A stretch of DNA of 64,000 nucleotides from Mimachlamys varia (lineage: Eukaryota > Mollusca > Bivalvia > Pectinida > Pectinidae). Every line of letters starts with the position of its first letter. Position 1 is the first letter of the stretch. The stretch spans positions 34,098,229 to 34,162,228 of the forward strand of contig OX392533.1 in NCBI GenBank assembly GCA_947623455.1, in the 5' to 3' direction. The notes under the pieces were generated by a model that was not told the DNA's origin, did no database searches, and saw only the letters and a program-made list of their open reading frames with translations. The position numbers and the translations under genes are program-made. Shown here piece after piece: positions 22,311-33,314 of the stretch.

Positions 22311-22670
22311 CAATCTGATTAAAATACAGATCCTTGTTCTCACTCCGTTTTACAAGGATCTGACAACATCCCATAAGAGGTCACGTAACATTAAAATAAT
22401 TTTCCAATGACCTGTCCTCTTGCAGGAATTCATGTCGTCACATTATTCCACATACAAATTTAGTGACGAGATGTCTAAACGGACAGATGCGATTATGCAA
22501 GCTTTGTTGCCCCAAAATTTCACTGCCACGATTCTGAAAGTAGTAATTTGATTGGCTAATGCAAAAGGTCATCGGGACGTGACCCCCTATGGGATTTTCT
22601 CAGATCTTAACGCAGCAGAGAGAAGTTTACGGAACGGCACGGAGATCAATATATGATTTTAATCAGATTG
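22311..22670. mobile_element. ~390-bp CAATCTGATT element, shortened copy
   Basis: Exact 15-bp terminal repeats CAATCTGATTAAAAT and ATTTTAATCAGATTG. It lacks about 40 bp of the left interior ('gacctttgtcgcctctttac' is missing). Flanks share only gtttc. Confidence 0.85.
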
Positions 22671-22739
22671 GTTTCAGACCTAATTTTGTTAAATTCTATT
22701 CAGTACTTTATGAATGGTAGTTATTGAAACGTCTTCACT

Positions 22740-23165
22740 TTTATTTCATCTTTAAGGCCCCGGCCCTCTGACATCAGGGGGGGGGGTCAGAGTCACCTTT
22801 TATCCAAAATCTGTCCACCTTTCCAAAGAATTTTCTTACCAACTGTGGTTTAAACGTATTCAGTACTCTGACAAGTAGCGATATAAAATACTTTCCCCTT
22901 CATTTCGCACATTGGGCCCTTGCCCCCAGGGAGGGAGGCAGGGTTCCGAGTCACCATTTATAGAAAATCTATTCCCTTCCCCCAAAGAATGTTTCTGACC
23001 AAATTTCGATCAAATCCATTCAGAATTTTATAAATAGCAGTTAATTAAAAGACTTGCTTTATTTCCCTAATTGGGCAGCAGTTGAATAAAAGACTTGCGT
23101 TATTGCCCTAACTGGGCGCGGCCCAAGGGGAGTCACCATTTATGCTAGTTCTGTTCCCTTCCATT
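22740..23165. repeat. 'Ggccccgcccctctg' unit repeat
   Basis: Diverged units with 'ccaaagaatgtttctgacca', 'aaattt-gtcaaatccattc' and 'tagcgattta'. The same family is at 30408-31032 and 40195-40775. Confidence 0.55.
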
Positions 23166-23339
23166 TGCCTTGTAAAAGAGTGGAGTAATTACCTGGTGTT
23201 TGTATTAGCATCAGAGATCAGTATATTGATCCTCGGAAAGTTTAAATGATGCCATTTGGGTTCATTATTTGTACACCCTATTATAGCCAAAGTAATTTAA
23301 GGACGATCTCCTCGTGTATGCAATGTGGTGTATGTATTG

Positions 23340-23880
23340 ATAATATTGTATTTCAATGACCTTCAGATTTGACAAATGTGTGGGCACTTGATGAATAATG
23401 TGAAGTTGAACGCACTAATTATTTTTTTCTGCACTATAAAAAACGAATGGTCTGTTACACATAATCGGTAACTTAAACCCCATAATCTATTTTCTTTGCA
23501 AGCAATCTAAACTTATTCACACCCATTTGACTTCTATTGTAATGTTTATATAATCTGTTTACCATTGATATGCTTTGTCATATATTTTAACCACTTTGAT
23601 ACAGTCTTTGTGATTGTTTATTTTTGAAATGTTGTTTAGTCTGAACTAAAATTGACGTAAAACATTTAGAAATTACAATAGAGTATCAATAGATTAATAA
23701 TGAAAGAAACCAAAGGCAATATCTCCGATAACATGACCTTTGAATTAATCAAGTGAAAACACGTACATAATACATTTCAGTAAACTGCAGTTTGAATACA
23801 ACTTTTAGAAGAGTGGTGATGTGTTTTCCATATTTATTTCTTGTGAAAACCATTGCTAATGACATACAAAATAAGCAAAC
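23340..23880. other. No gene seen
   Basis: AT-rich, with no coding signal in any frame. Confidence 0.5.
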
Positions 23881-23989
23881 TGAATATTGCTCCCCTACCG
23901 GCCCTGCAAGCTATTAAGTTAAAGATGCCATGATCCATTAAAAAAATTACATGGACTTTAAACTAGATATCCCTATGATATATCTGTAT

Positions 23990-24229
23990 ACCAAATTTCA
24001 GTTCAATATGTGCACACGTTTCGGTGTTAATTAACGACAACTGACTTATTGGAAATGTTTAAAGTCAGAGGGCCGTAACTCTGTAAAACAAACATTCAAC
24101 GTAACCAAATCAGAACTTATCCTAGATATCCCAATGATGTATATGTATACCAAATGTCGGTTAAATATATGCACACGTTGCAGAGATAATTCACGGACAC
24201 CCCGAATAGATGACGAGCGGATAGACAAC
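23990..24229. repeat. 'Gatatcccaatgatgtata' repeat units
   Basis: Two ~125-bp units with 'ctagatatccc-atgat-ta', 'gtataccaaat' and 'cagttcaatatgtgcacacg'. The inverse arrangement is at 40880-41130. Non-coding. Confidence 0.55.
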
Positions 24230-24618
24230 CAATTTGATTAAAATCCTGATCCTTGTTTTCGCTCCGTTTTACAAGGATCCGACAACGTCCCGTAAGAGGT
24301 CATGTCCAGATGACCTTTGTCGCCTCTTTACTTAACACTAAAATAATTTTCCAACGACCTGTCATCTTGCAGCAAGCCATTTCGTCACATTATTCCACAT
24401 GAACTTTATGGTGACGAAATGACTAAACGGACAAATGCGTTTATGCAAGCTTTGTCGCCTCAACATTTCACTGTTAAGATTCTGCCAGTACTAAATTAAT
24501 TGGCTAATGCAAAAGGTCATCGGGACGTGACCCCCTGTGGGATTTTTTCAGATCTTAACGCAGCAAAGAGAAGTTTACAGAAGGGCGCGGAGATCAAGAT
24601 ATGATTTTAATCAGATTG
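24230..24618. mobile_element. ~390-bp CAATCTGATT element, reference copy
   Basis: Full-length copy of 389 bp. The left end is CAATTTGATTAAAAT and the right end ATTTTAATCAGATTG. The flanks atagacaac and acagacaac match at 8 of 9 bases and fit a 9-bp target duplication. The centre holds a hairpin (catttcgtcac ... gtgacgaaatg), and one side has a palindromic gatccttg...caaggatc. Non-coding, so it is a MITE. The superfamily is not settled: 9-bp duplications suggest Mutator-like or Merlin-like movement. Confidence 0.9.
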
Positions 24619-24764
24619 ACAGACAACTGGTCTAGAAGTTCAGCATATCTGACTCGTGTGACCTTGAATGAAGGTTAAGGTCAATCATTTGAAAAAAAAC
24701 TCACACAAGCATCCTGCAAAACACGTATCGGTCATCTAAGAAGAAGCAAATTAAAGTTTTCATT

Positions 24765-25120
24765 CAATCTGATTTAAATACATATCCTTGTTCTCATTCC
24801 GTTTTTCAAGGATCTGACATCATCCTACAAGAGGTCACGTTCAGATGACCTTAGTCGTCTCTTTACTTGACACAAAAATAATTCTCCGATGACCTGTCAT
24901 CATGAAGTTATTCCACATGAACTTTATGGTGACGAAATGACTAAACGGACAAATGCGATTATGCAAGCTTAGTCGCCTCAAAATTTCACCGTCAGAATCG
25001 ACATTAGTGAAATGATTGGCTAATGCATAAGGTCATCGGGACATGACCCCCTATGGGATTCTTAACAGAGAGAAGTTTACGGAACGGCGCGGAGATTAAG
25101 ATATGATTTTAATCAGATTG
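24765..25120. mobile_element. ~390-bp CAATCTGATT element with exact 9-bp target duplication
   Basis: Bounded by CAATCTGATTTAAAT and ATTTTAATCAGATTG and flanked on both sides by gttttcatt (24756-24764 and 25121-25129), an exact 9-bp duplication. The interior lacks the 'cttgcagcaagccatttcg' part. Confidence 0.92.
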
Positions 25121-25274
25121 GTTTTCATTTCGAGTGCATGTGTTACTGAAATAATACACTGGTATTGTCAACGCACCCGACAAGAAAACTCGATACTGCT
25201 ATAAACAATTAGGTTTAAGCTACAATCTCAGCTACCACAGTGGTTTCTTCAATCTTATTAAAATCATATATATT

Positions 25275-25338
25275 CACCATGATTACATAGATACCAATAT
25301 ATCCAGGTGAGCGATACATGCCCTCTGGGCCTCTTGTT
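25275..25338. repeat. Solitary end of a hairpin-array element
   Basis: 'caccatgattacatagatac' followed by 'aggtgagcgatac' and 'gccctctgggcctcttgttt' is the right end of the 8478-9219 type element, without its array. Confidence 0.6.
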
Positions 25339-25855
25339 TAACTTTCACATGGAACAGAAATCGCGAGCTTTTATCCAACAAGCACGAGTCGTGTGATCTG
25401 TTTCTACAGCAATATTTCGGTCGAAAACAGCTATAGTATGACTTGTGTGTAGTGATATGAGCCATATGTATAACAGTACTCATCAATATTAAACAACGGA
25501 TTATTTTTAATCAAACTATTTTATTCGATTTTTTACAAACGTTGAGACAATCATATAATAAATGAAATAATTTAAATACTGAAACTTGTAAATGTGAAAG
25601 TTGAAATTCATTAAATTAAAAAAAATGAACTGTTGACTATATAGGCATATGCATTTTGTATCTTATTATCCCCGCCAAAGGAAGACCACGCTACAATAAG
25701 TAATTTGCATCAAACTAGATGATTAGGTTCCAAAAGATCAACATGTCAATTAAAACGTGTCTAGATTTGTTCAAGAGCTGTAATAATCGATACATTTAGA
25801 GTTGGATAACAACCAAGTACTATAGGTGTTGATATACAAAAATATGAAACTTATT
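25339..25855. other. No gene seen
   Basis: AT-rich, with no recognisable coding, RNA or repeat feature. Confidence 0.5.
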
Positions 25856-25856
25856 A

Positions 25857-26005
25857 AGGAATAACCACAATATTTTTTTAGGGTTATACGGTATATACCG
25901 AAAAAAACTGTGCACTTTGCATGAATCCGCGAAGTGGTTTATGCAACAAAGTGCACACAATTTTTTCGGTATATACCGTATAACCCTAAAAAATATTGTG
26001 GTTAT
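25857..26005. mobile_element. 149-bp near-perfect palindrome (foldback end of a DNA element)
   Basis: Arms 'ataaccacaatatttttt' + 'agggttatacggtatatacc' + 'gaaaaaa' and their inverse pair around a short centre. A second 'gataaccacaa' with a degraded 'ggttatacaatataacc' occurs at 26222-26298, so the palindrome may be one end of a ~440-bp element. Confidence 0.8.
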
Positions 26006-26404
26006 TATAATTTCATTTGTGAAGATACGTATATAAGACATAAGTCTTATACAATGATTTCGTATTAATTATAACAAAACTCGACTGGTTTTGCAAAAAA
26101 CACAACCATGTGCATAAATTTCACCGCAAAACAACTTCAACCAATCAGAAGTTTGATTACAAAATACCGCGCCAAACATGGCGGTATATGACGTCATCAC
26201 TTTTTGCGTTGTCTGATTTTTGAGGTTATACAATATAACCTGAAAAAGTTTAACTTTGCGGGAATAGGCAAAATTAAATTATTTGGTGATAACCACAAGA
26301 AGGCCCAAATTGGCACCCCTCCTTTGATAAAAACTGACGATATTTAAATTTCGACCAATCAGAGGCCGAACATCTTGTTGTCCTTTTTAAGTGCAACTAC
26401 ACCG

Positions 26405-26470
26405 AAAAAAAATCAGAATACCGAAGCATTAACAAAACTATAATCCAAATTCGAGATCGATTAAAATAGG
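26405..26470 (-). repeat. Penelope-like 3' tail
   Basis: Minus-strand match to the tail, with the words 'aataccgaagcattaac', 'ataatccaaattcgag' and 'atcgattaaaa'. Confidence 0.5.
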
Positions 26471-26667
26471 GAGTGGTTTTATTTGGTTTGTCCTTACGCC
26501 TTTTGAACAGCTAAGGTCCTTTTAACCTTGGAAACAAATTGAAAAAAACACAATACAAGAAAATCGGACAATGTGATCTTGAAGAGAGTGCGTTTTTTGT
26601 TGTAAATCATGGTCATATATTGGTTAATGTCATTTCTACAAGTAAGCACACAAATGAGCATATTAAA

Positions 26668-27228
26668 CAAAAGGCCCAAGGGCCTTAACGGTCATCTGAC
26701 TATTAATTGAAAGTACATCATACTACTGTGGAAAACAGTGATTGCACAACATTGTTGGCCGCATTCGTTACGTTTTTTTCGTACCAAGAAAATAATCCAA
26801 CACTTTAATGGACTTCTCTTCCTTAACACCCTAACAAGTTTTCTAGTCAACGTCACCAGTTGAGTTAAAGAAGGAGTTTTAAAATATGTTTTTTTTTCAA
26901 GATAGCGGTTGTGGCGACTTTCTTGAAAATCGAACCAACCCCCAAAAACACTATCCAAAGATAATTTCAGGTAAGTTTTAGCTCAATTCCACCTGTGAAA
27001 CTTAAGAAGTTAAATGTGTTTTCAATATGGGGAGTGTTGCGGCCATTGTGGATTTTGGACCGATCCGGAAAAAAAATAACACTCGATCAGGACAATCCCT
27101 GGATTTCAGACAAGTTTCATCTCGATCTAACTTGTGGAACTTGAGAAAAAATTTGAAAGGTGAAAAGTTTACCGACGGCGGACGACGACGGACGAAATAC
27201 GATGACTAAGTCATTCATGCCAGATAAC
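26668..27228. repeat. 'Aaaggcccaagggcctt' repeat
   Basis: Starts with a palindromic 'aaggcccaagggccttaacg' end and finishes with 'accgacggcggacgacgacg'. The interior has units of 'tttcagg-aagtt--agctca' and 'cacctgtgaaacttaagaag'. The open frame at 27027-27209 lies in the repeat and has no domain. Confidence 0.55.
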
Positions 27229-27231
27229 ATA

Positions 27232-28298
27232 ACAAGAGGCCCAGAGGTCCTGTACCGCTCACCTGGATACATTGGTATCTAGGTAATCATGGTAAAATAT
27301 TTTCATTTTGGCCCCGCCCCTCAGCCCCCTAGGGGTCAGTCCCACCATGAGTACAATTTTGAATTCTGAGCACCAAGGGATGCTTCCTGCCAAATAAGGT
27401 TGATTTCCAATCAGTGGTTATGGAGAAGAAGTTACCTAAACCAATGTAGCTTAATAGCCATTTTTGGCCCCGCCCGTCAGCCCCCTAGGGGGTCAATCCC
27501 ACCATGAGTACAATTTTGAATCCTGGGCATCCAAGGATGCTTCCTGCCAAATAAGGTTGATTTCCAATCAGTGGTTATGGTGAAGAAGTCCCTAATATCA
27601 ATATAGTTAAATAATTCTTTTCGGCCCCACACCTCAGCCCCTGGGGCCAGTCATTTCATTAGTACAATTTTGAATCCTGACCATCTAGGGATACTTGCTG
27701 CTAAATAAGGCTGATTTCCAATCGTTGGTTATGGAGTAGAAGTTGCTTAAACCATGATATAGCAAAATAACCCTTTTATGCCCCGCCTGTCAGCTCCTAG
27801 GGGGTCAGTCCCACCATGAGTACAATTTTGAATCCTGAGCACCAAGGGATGCGTCCTGCCAAATCAGGTTGATTTCCAATCAGTGGTTATGAAGAAGAAG
27901 TCGCTTAAACCAATATACCTAAATAACTCTTTTTGGCCCCGCCCCTCAGCCCACTAGGGGGTCAGTCCCACCATTAGTATCATTTTGAATCCTGACCACC
28001 TAAGGGTGCTTTCAGCCAAATTAGGTTGATTTCCAATCAGTGGTTATGGAGAAGAAGTTGCCTAAACCAACTTAGCTTAAAAGCCCTTTTTGGCACCGCT
28101 CGTCAGCCCCCTAGGGGGTCAGTCCCACCAGGAGTACAATTTTGAATCCTGGGCATCTAAGGATGCTTCCAGCCAAATTAGGTTGATTTCCAATCAGTGG
28201 TTATGAAGAAGAAGTCGTTTAAATAATTGTTGAGGGACGATGGACGGACGCCACGCTATGGCATAAGCTCACCTCGGTCCTTCGGACCAGGTGAGCTT
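27232..28298 (-). mobile_element. Hairpin-ended array element, 'ccaatcagtggttatgg' type (-)
   Basis: Reverse-oriented counterpart of 8478-9219. It has about six ~165-bp units with 'cccaccatgagtacaatttt', 'ggatgcttcctgccaaata' and 'gatttccaatcagtggttat', and ends in the hairpin 'cacctcggtccttcggacca'. Confidence 0.75.
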
Positions 28299-28442
28299 AA
28301 AACGAAGCCAATATGATGTTTATGGTCTTGCTGAAGTACACCTGCGATGGTCACCTGCAAAACATCTCGCACAGTCATCACTGAACTGACAAAGGATAAG
28401 CAAATTGTTCCATTGAATGTCTACTAGGAAAAATTAACATTG

Positions 28443-29440
28443 TTATACCCCCCCGCAACGAAGTTAGGGGGGGTATACTGGAATCAGCTTGTCTGTCCGT
28501 CTGTCTGTCTGTCCGTCCGTCTGTCCGTAGAAAAATGTTGTCCGGACAACTCCTAAACTACTGGATCGATTTCAATAAAACTTGGCAGTATTGTTGGGGA
28601 CCATGTGTAGATGTGCATGCAGGGTTTCGTTTGTCAAAATTTTGGTTGCCATGGTAACCAGGTCACTATACACAGGTTTCCATAATAAAATGTTGTCCGG
28701 ACAACTCCTCCTAAACTACTGGATCGATTTCAATAAAACTTGGCAGTATTGTTGGGGACCATGTATAGATTTGCATACAGGGTTTCGTTTGTCAAAATTT
28801 TGGTTGCAATGGTAATGAGGTGACTATACACAGGTTTCCGTAATAACATGATGTCTGGACAACTTCTTCTAAACTACTGGGTCATTTTCAATGAAACTTC
28901 GCAGTAAGTAATGTTGAGGATTACTATACACAGGTTAAATTTCAGCCATGTATAAGTCTACCAACACATCGTAGAGGAGGACTGCTGGACCAAATCTACA
29001 TCAACTTTCCTATGAGGGGTGTCCTGGCCGATATTCTTCCAAAGCACTACTCGGACCATTTTCTCATATCACTGGCTTTCCCATGGGCTAATTTACACCA
29101 CTATTAATATAAACGTAAGATGCATTGTATTGAAACAATCAGCATCATAAATTTTCTTATTAATATGTATATCACCTTTCTTTATTCATTCAGTGAGTTT
29201 CACAAGTTGAAACATACATATGCATCCACATTGTTGATATGAAATCTACACTGTAATGTATGTAAGACCAAAGGTGCCTTCTTTGTTTTTGCTTTTTAGA
29301 TATGCGGTGATACATAGTAATATAAAATAATACATTATATAATGCATGTTATATACAACTTGTACTACATCATGTTTTTTTCAAAAACATGTCAGACACC
29401 TCTAATAAGAGGTAGCGGGGGGGGGGGGGTATTAGTCAGC
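28443..29440 (+). repeat. 'Ggggggtatactggaatcag' repeat with ~150-bp units
   Basis: Starts with a 'tacccccc...gggggta' inverted end, then (gtctgtcc)n, then two close copies of a ~150-bp unit ('ggacaactcctaaactactg', 'cttggcagtattgttgggga'). After a third, partial unit it ends at a G-run with 'ggggtattagtcagccatcg'. The 77-codon frame at 28582-28815 is repeat-derived. Confidence 0.6.
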
Positions 29441-29524
29441 CATCGGCTTACAGTTCTAGTTTGAGTCGAGGCATTATAAAGGAAGATATCAGGTAAAAGA
29501 AATTAGTTTAAAAAGAAGAAAAAA

Positions 29525-30380
29525 AAGCCCTTAATTAGTCACCTGTTGATGATAACCTGCGCCATAGCTGAAGGACAAGCAGTATATGATAAATGTACGT
29601 ACAGGTAATGTAGGGCATATGGGCGGCAGTCTTTGATTCGAAACGTGCCGTTTACATATAGATACAAATCATTGAAATGTATTGATTTTTTTTCGTTTAT
29701 TTGTGTTTTGATACCTTACATTAAAAGCTCATGTTTTTGTTATTGCAGCCAAATATTAAAGCATATACACATGCAACGAAGCCGAGGATATTTCCCAAAG
29801 GCTGTTAAATTGATATTTGTGTATGTATCAAATTGTGATCAGTTACAATAAAATGTAAATGAATAAATAATGTACATAACTATAAAATAAATAGTGTTTA
29901 TGTTAATGATCAAGAAGCGAATAGCTTCTTTCCCTCGAGAGCTTCGATCAATACCTCAAACCATAAATTGTTATAGGAGATATCCTTACATAAACATGTA
30001 ACGTTATTAACAGGCGAAATAGATAATGAACGCAATATCCAATACGGGGAGTTTTTGTTTTGTTGGCACAACAACGATGTATTCGTAATTAAGCTTTTAA
30101 CTCAAAGTGACGACGGTTTATCTTTAGATGGCTGTCTACCAATAGCTAAGCGTCCTAGGAACACCTAACCATAGGCGTGTGTCCTGTTTGTGTATAGGTG
30201 TAGCCTTATAGTGGTAGACTTCGACTCCCTGGCTGAAATACCATAGCCAAAGCCACCAGAACAGCATTCTGGTCATATTCCGAAATACGAAATTTGTCCG
30301 CAAGCAGAAACATAAATAATGGGAGGGACCTTCTCGGTACCTGAGGTGCTTGCCGCAATTGGGGGAATAACGAAACTTAC
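29525..30380. repeat. Segmental duplication block, copy 2
   Basis: Aligns with 16745-17330 and then, at 30150-30380, with 18180-18370. The Penelope-like fragment of copy 1 is absent here, so the insertion came after the duplication. It lies about 1.5 kb upstream of exon 1 of the PAN-CCP-SRCR gene. Confidence 0.75.
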
Positions 30381-30407
30381 ATGCTTTTATATTTTAGCAC
30401 ACTTGCA

Positions 30408-31032
30408 TACAAGAGGTCCAGAAGCTTACCTGGATACATTGGTATCTAGGTAAAGATCCATTCAGTATTTTGGTCAAAATCCATTTTATCTTTAGGACAA
30501 GTAGTAATTTAAAAGGCTTTACCTCTATTTCCCATTTTTCGGCTCCACCCCTCTGGCCCCTTAAGGGCCAGCATCACCTTTTATGCAAAATTTGTTCCCC
30601 CTTCACCTTAGAATGTTTCTGACCAAATTTGGTTAACAAACAATCAAAACTTTATAACAGATAGCGATTTAAAGGAATTACCTCAATTTCCCCTATTGGG
30701 CCCCGCCCCTCTGGTCCCTTTCGGGTCAGAGTCATCATTTATACAAAATGTTCTTTTTCCCCATGATGTTTCTGATCATATTTGGTCAAAATTCATTGAT
30801 AACTGTATGACTAGTAGCGATCTAAAGGAATTACCTGTATTTCCCCTATTGGGCCCCATGAGGGTCAGTCATAATTTATTCAAAATCTGTTCCCCTTCCC
30901 TCCAGGATGTTTCTGGCCAAATTTGGTCAAAGTCCAATCAGGACCTTTTGACTAGTAGCGATTTGAAACAATTTTGACGGATGGACACCGCGCCATGGCA
31001 AAAGCTCACCAGACCTTTGGCCAGGTGAGCTA
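30408..31032 (-). repeat. Hairpin-ended unit repeat inserted in copy 2
   Basis: Begins 'acaagaggtccagaagctta' and ends 'gaccttt-ggccaggtgagct'. Four units contain 'gatgtttctgaccaaatttg' and 'actagtagcgatttaaagg'. It interrupts the duplication block. Confidence 0.65.
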
Positions 31033-31600
31033 AAAATGCATATTTGTTACATACTCTGTTTTTGTTTTTTTCTTTGTTATGACTTGTTTTTGTTTTATTC
31101 TTTGTGTAGACTTGATGACTCGTATCCAATCTGTCCGTTCCGAATATCTATCCATCTAAAGTGAATTAAGTGGTACAAAGATACCTCTTATATGATAAAA
31201 GCATCAGTTATTGATAGTTAAGATCGTATATATCTATCATGTATCTTTTGCTGAAGTTAGTTTAAGGTCCTGAATTGTTTTCTTTCTTTTCATATTAAAC
31301 GACCATGGACTATGGAAATCTTCATATGAGATTTGGATATCATCTTTTTCCAGTCCTGTGCAAGAAATAACTATTACAAACCATTACTTTCAAAATATTA
31401 GTTGGTCATAATCATCAAATTGGAGATTGATCCCTACATTCTACAGTGTATAAAGAAAAAGTTGTAACAAGAATTGGACGGACCAATGACGTAGGATGAT
31501 TTTGAATAGCTAAAATGATTTAATATGAAGTCTCTTATCCTAAGGAAACTCCTCTCAGTGTGTTGCCTTTTTTAATGAAAGGCTGACTATCCTGTAGGGA
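31033..31600. other. No gene seen
   Basis: AT-rich, with no clear features. Sequence homologous to the 18449-18600 duplication resumes at about 31620. Confidence 0.45.
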
Positions 31601-31844
31601 CGTCCTTCCCAATTGACACTATATGGCATGTTCAACTGCATTAATTGACAGACGTGTTAAAACAAGTTTTTGTACGACCATTTTTTAACAATATGGACAG
31701 GTAATATATGTGCGCACATCACCTAGACCCGTCCATTGATTGCTCGATGTTATCTACCAATGAGATATCACAACCACTTTCTCAATACTTCTTTTTCATC
31801 GTGTGCGTTAAATAGCTTGCTAACACTCATCTAGTGTAGTTACA

Positions 31845-31888
31845 ATGGGGAATTTATCGCGTGGACTAATAAGTTTCACCTTCAGCAG
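31845..31888 (+). CDS. Exon 1: start and N-terminus of signal peptide
   Basis: ATG in a favourable context (acaATGG) opens MGNLSRGLISFTFS plus two bases (AG) before a strong donor, AG|gtaagtag. The phase-2 end matches the phase-2 acceptor of exon 2, creating an arginine codon. It supplies the basic n-region of a signal peptide whose hydrophobic core comes from exon 2. An in-frame start in exon 2 itself is absent, because the frame hits TAA just upstream of its acceptor. This exon is short, so the call rests mainly on splice phase and on completing a secretory leader. Confidence 0.6.
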
Positions 31889-31939
31889 GTAAGTAGTTGC
31901 TAAGATTTGACACATTTTAAGTGCGGTTATATACCAATT

Positions 31940-32190
31940 TTACCTCGGTATGTTCTTGAAAGGCTGCTAGCGATATTCAGGAGTTTTTGTCCAACTATTG
32001 AAGCCGCCTGAAGAAAACGCCACCTGGCCACACTATACGTTAATAGCTGAATCAGTTGTTTCAATGTCATAATGCTGAACGTCAAGCAAAGGGGGTAGTT
32101 AGTAGCTCCCATTGACTATGTATGTCTTGGCCTGGGGACAGAACAGTATGTCTCGGCCTGGGGGACAGAACCCTTCTCACAGGGGCGATA
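31940..32190 (-). repeat. Dispersed 'cagccgcc..agtgctaccac'-type repeat
   Basis: Contains 'ataatgctgaacgtcaagca' and 'cggcctgggg-acagaac' twice, words shared with 18789-19210 and 55000-55270. It lies in intron 1. Confidence 0.5.
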
Positions 32191-32723
32191 GCTCAACTGA
32201 AGGCTAAATGTGAGGAAGTGTCAAAGGAGACATTAAGAAGAGAAAAATAATTGGAAAGAACGGCCATAACACTTACGTTACAGATCAGTCCTATATGAAC
32301 GTTTCAAGAGATGTTCGGAGTTGTTAACCCCGTGCTCTCAATGAATAAATTGAAATGCAAGTCTTAATATAATTTGAAAGGGATATATAAAGGAGACCGA
32401 CGGAAGATGTTCGTTGATTTTAGTATGAACGGATAGGACGTGTTTTGGCCGTTTTATAAGGTAGTCTGTTTTTTTCTGTAAGATATTCCCTCCCATTGAG
32501 TAGCATACCTTCCAACTTTTTCAGTGTCTTTTTTCGTGACATTTATTTTCATAGGAATTTTACAAATTGGAAACCACTTTTTATATATGTATTTTTACTC
32601 AATGTTATGGCATATATATAAGTAATTTTAAGGTTATTCTCCTGGTCACATCTGCCTGCGGTATTAATGGGATGGTACAATTATAAAACTGGTGACATAG
32701 CCTGGTTCGTTCTGTTGTGCTTT

Positions 32724-33172
32724 GAGGGCCGCGGCAGCTGAGTGGTTAAGGTTCCCTACATTCTACCAATAGCCCTCCACCTCGAGTTCGAAACTTTGTG
32801 GGGCAGTTGCCAGGTATAGACCATAGGTCAGTGGGTTTTTTCCGGGTACTCCGGCTTTCATCTACCTAGTGTGGTGGTGCAATGGATAGCGCACTTGTCT
32901 TTCACCAAGGCGGCTGGGTTTCGATTTCCCGACAGCGCGTGAAAAGGTATGGGGTCACCTGCCCGACCACATCGGTTTTCCCCGGGTCCTCCGGTTTCCT
33001 CACACAATAAGACCCCTCGCGCGCTAACATTCGGGCCAACAAGAATAATTTATTTAAGCTGTATAATTTGTTTCATAATTGCTGTAAAAAAATAAAGTTT
33101 ATATATATATCCTCCACCTCCAAAACCCGGCATGTCCTTAAATGACCCTGGCTTTTAATAGGACGTAAAACA
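32724..33172 (+). mobile_element. tRNA-derived SINE split by a second SINE
   Basis: The outer SINE starts at about 32724 with an A-box-like TGAGTGGTTAAGG and a B-box-like GAGTTCGAAAC, followed by 'ggttttttccgggtactccg'. Its 3' part resumes at about 33110 ('cctccacctccaaaacccgg', then 'ccttaaatgaccctggcttt'). Between the two lies the SINE described next. This is a nested insertion in intron 1. Confidence 0.7.
32868..33109 (+). mobile_element. Inner tRNA-derived SINE
   Basis: A-box-like 'TGGTGCAATGGATAGCGC', B-box-like 'GGGTTTCGATTTCCC' (one extra T), then 'ggttttccccgggtcctccg' and an AT-rich tail with 'aataaagttt' and (ta)n. Box order and spacing are tRNA-like, but the arms do not fold into a full tRNA. 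Confidence 0.7.
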
Positions 33173-33314
33173 TTTTGCGTTCAGCGGCGTTGTTGCATTT
33201 TCTGGATTGATTTTATTTTGCTGTCAGATAAGCCTTTTTGTCATCAACAAGGTTATGTTAAATATTTTACCGGAATAGTAACAGCAGCACTAAATAATGT
33301 GTAATCTACATACA

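Noticed and set aside
32868..32945. tRNA gene suggested by A- and B-box-like words
   Set aside because: The B box has an insertion, the arms do not pair into a cloverleaf, and the sequence continues into a SINE body and AT-rich tail.
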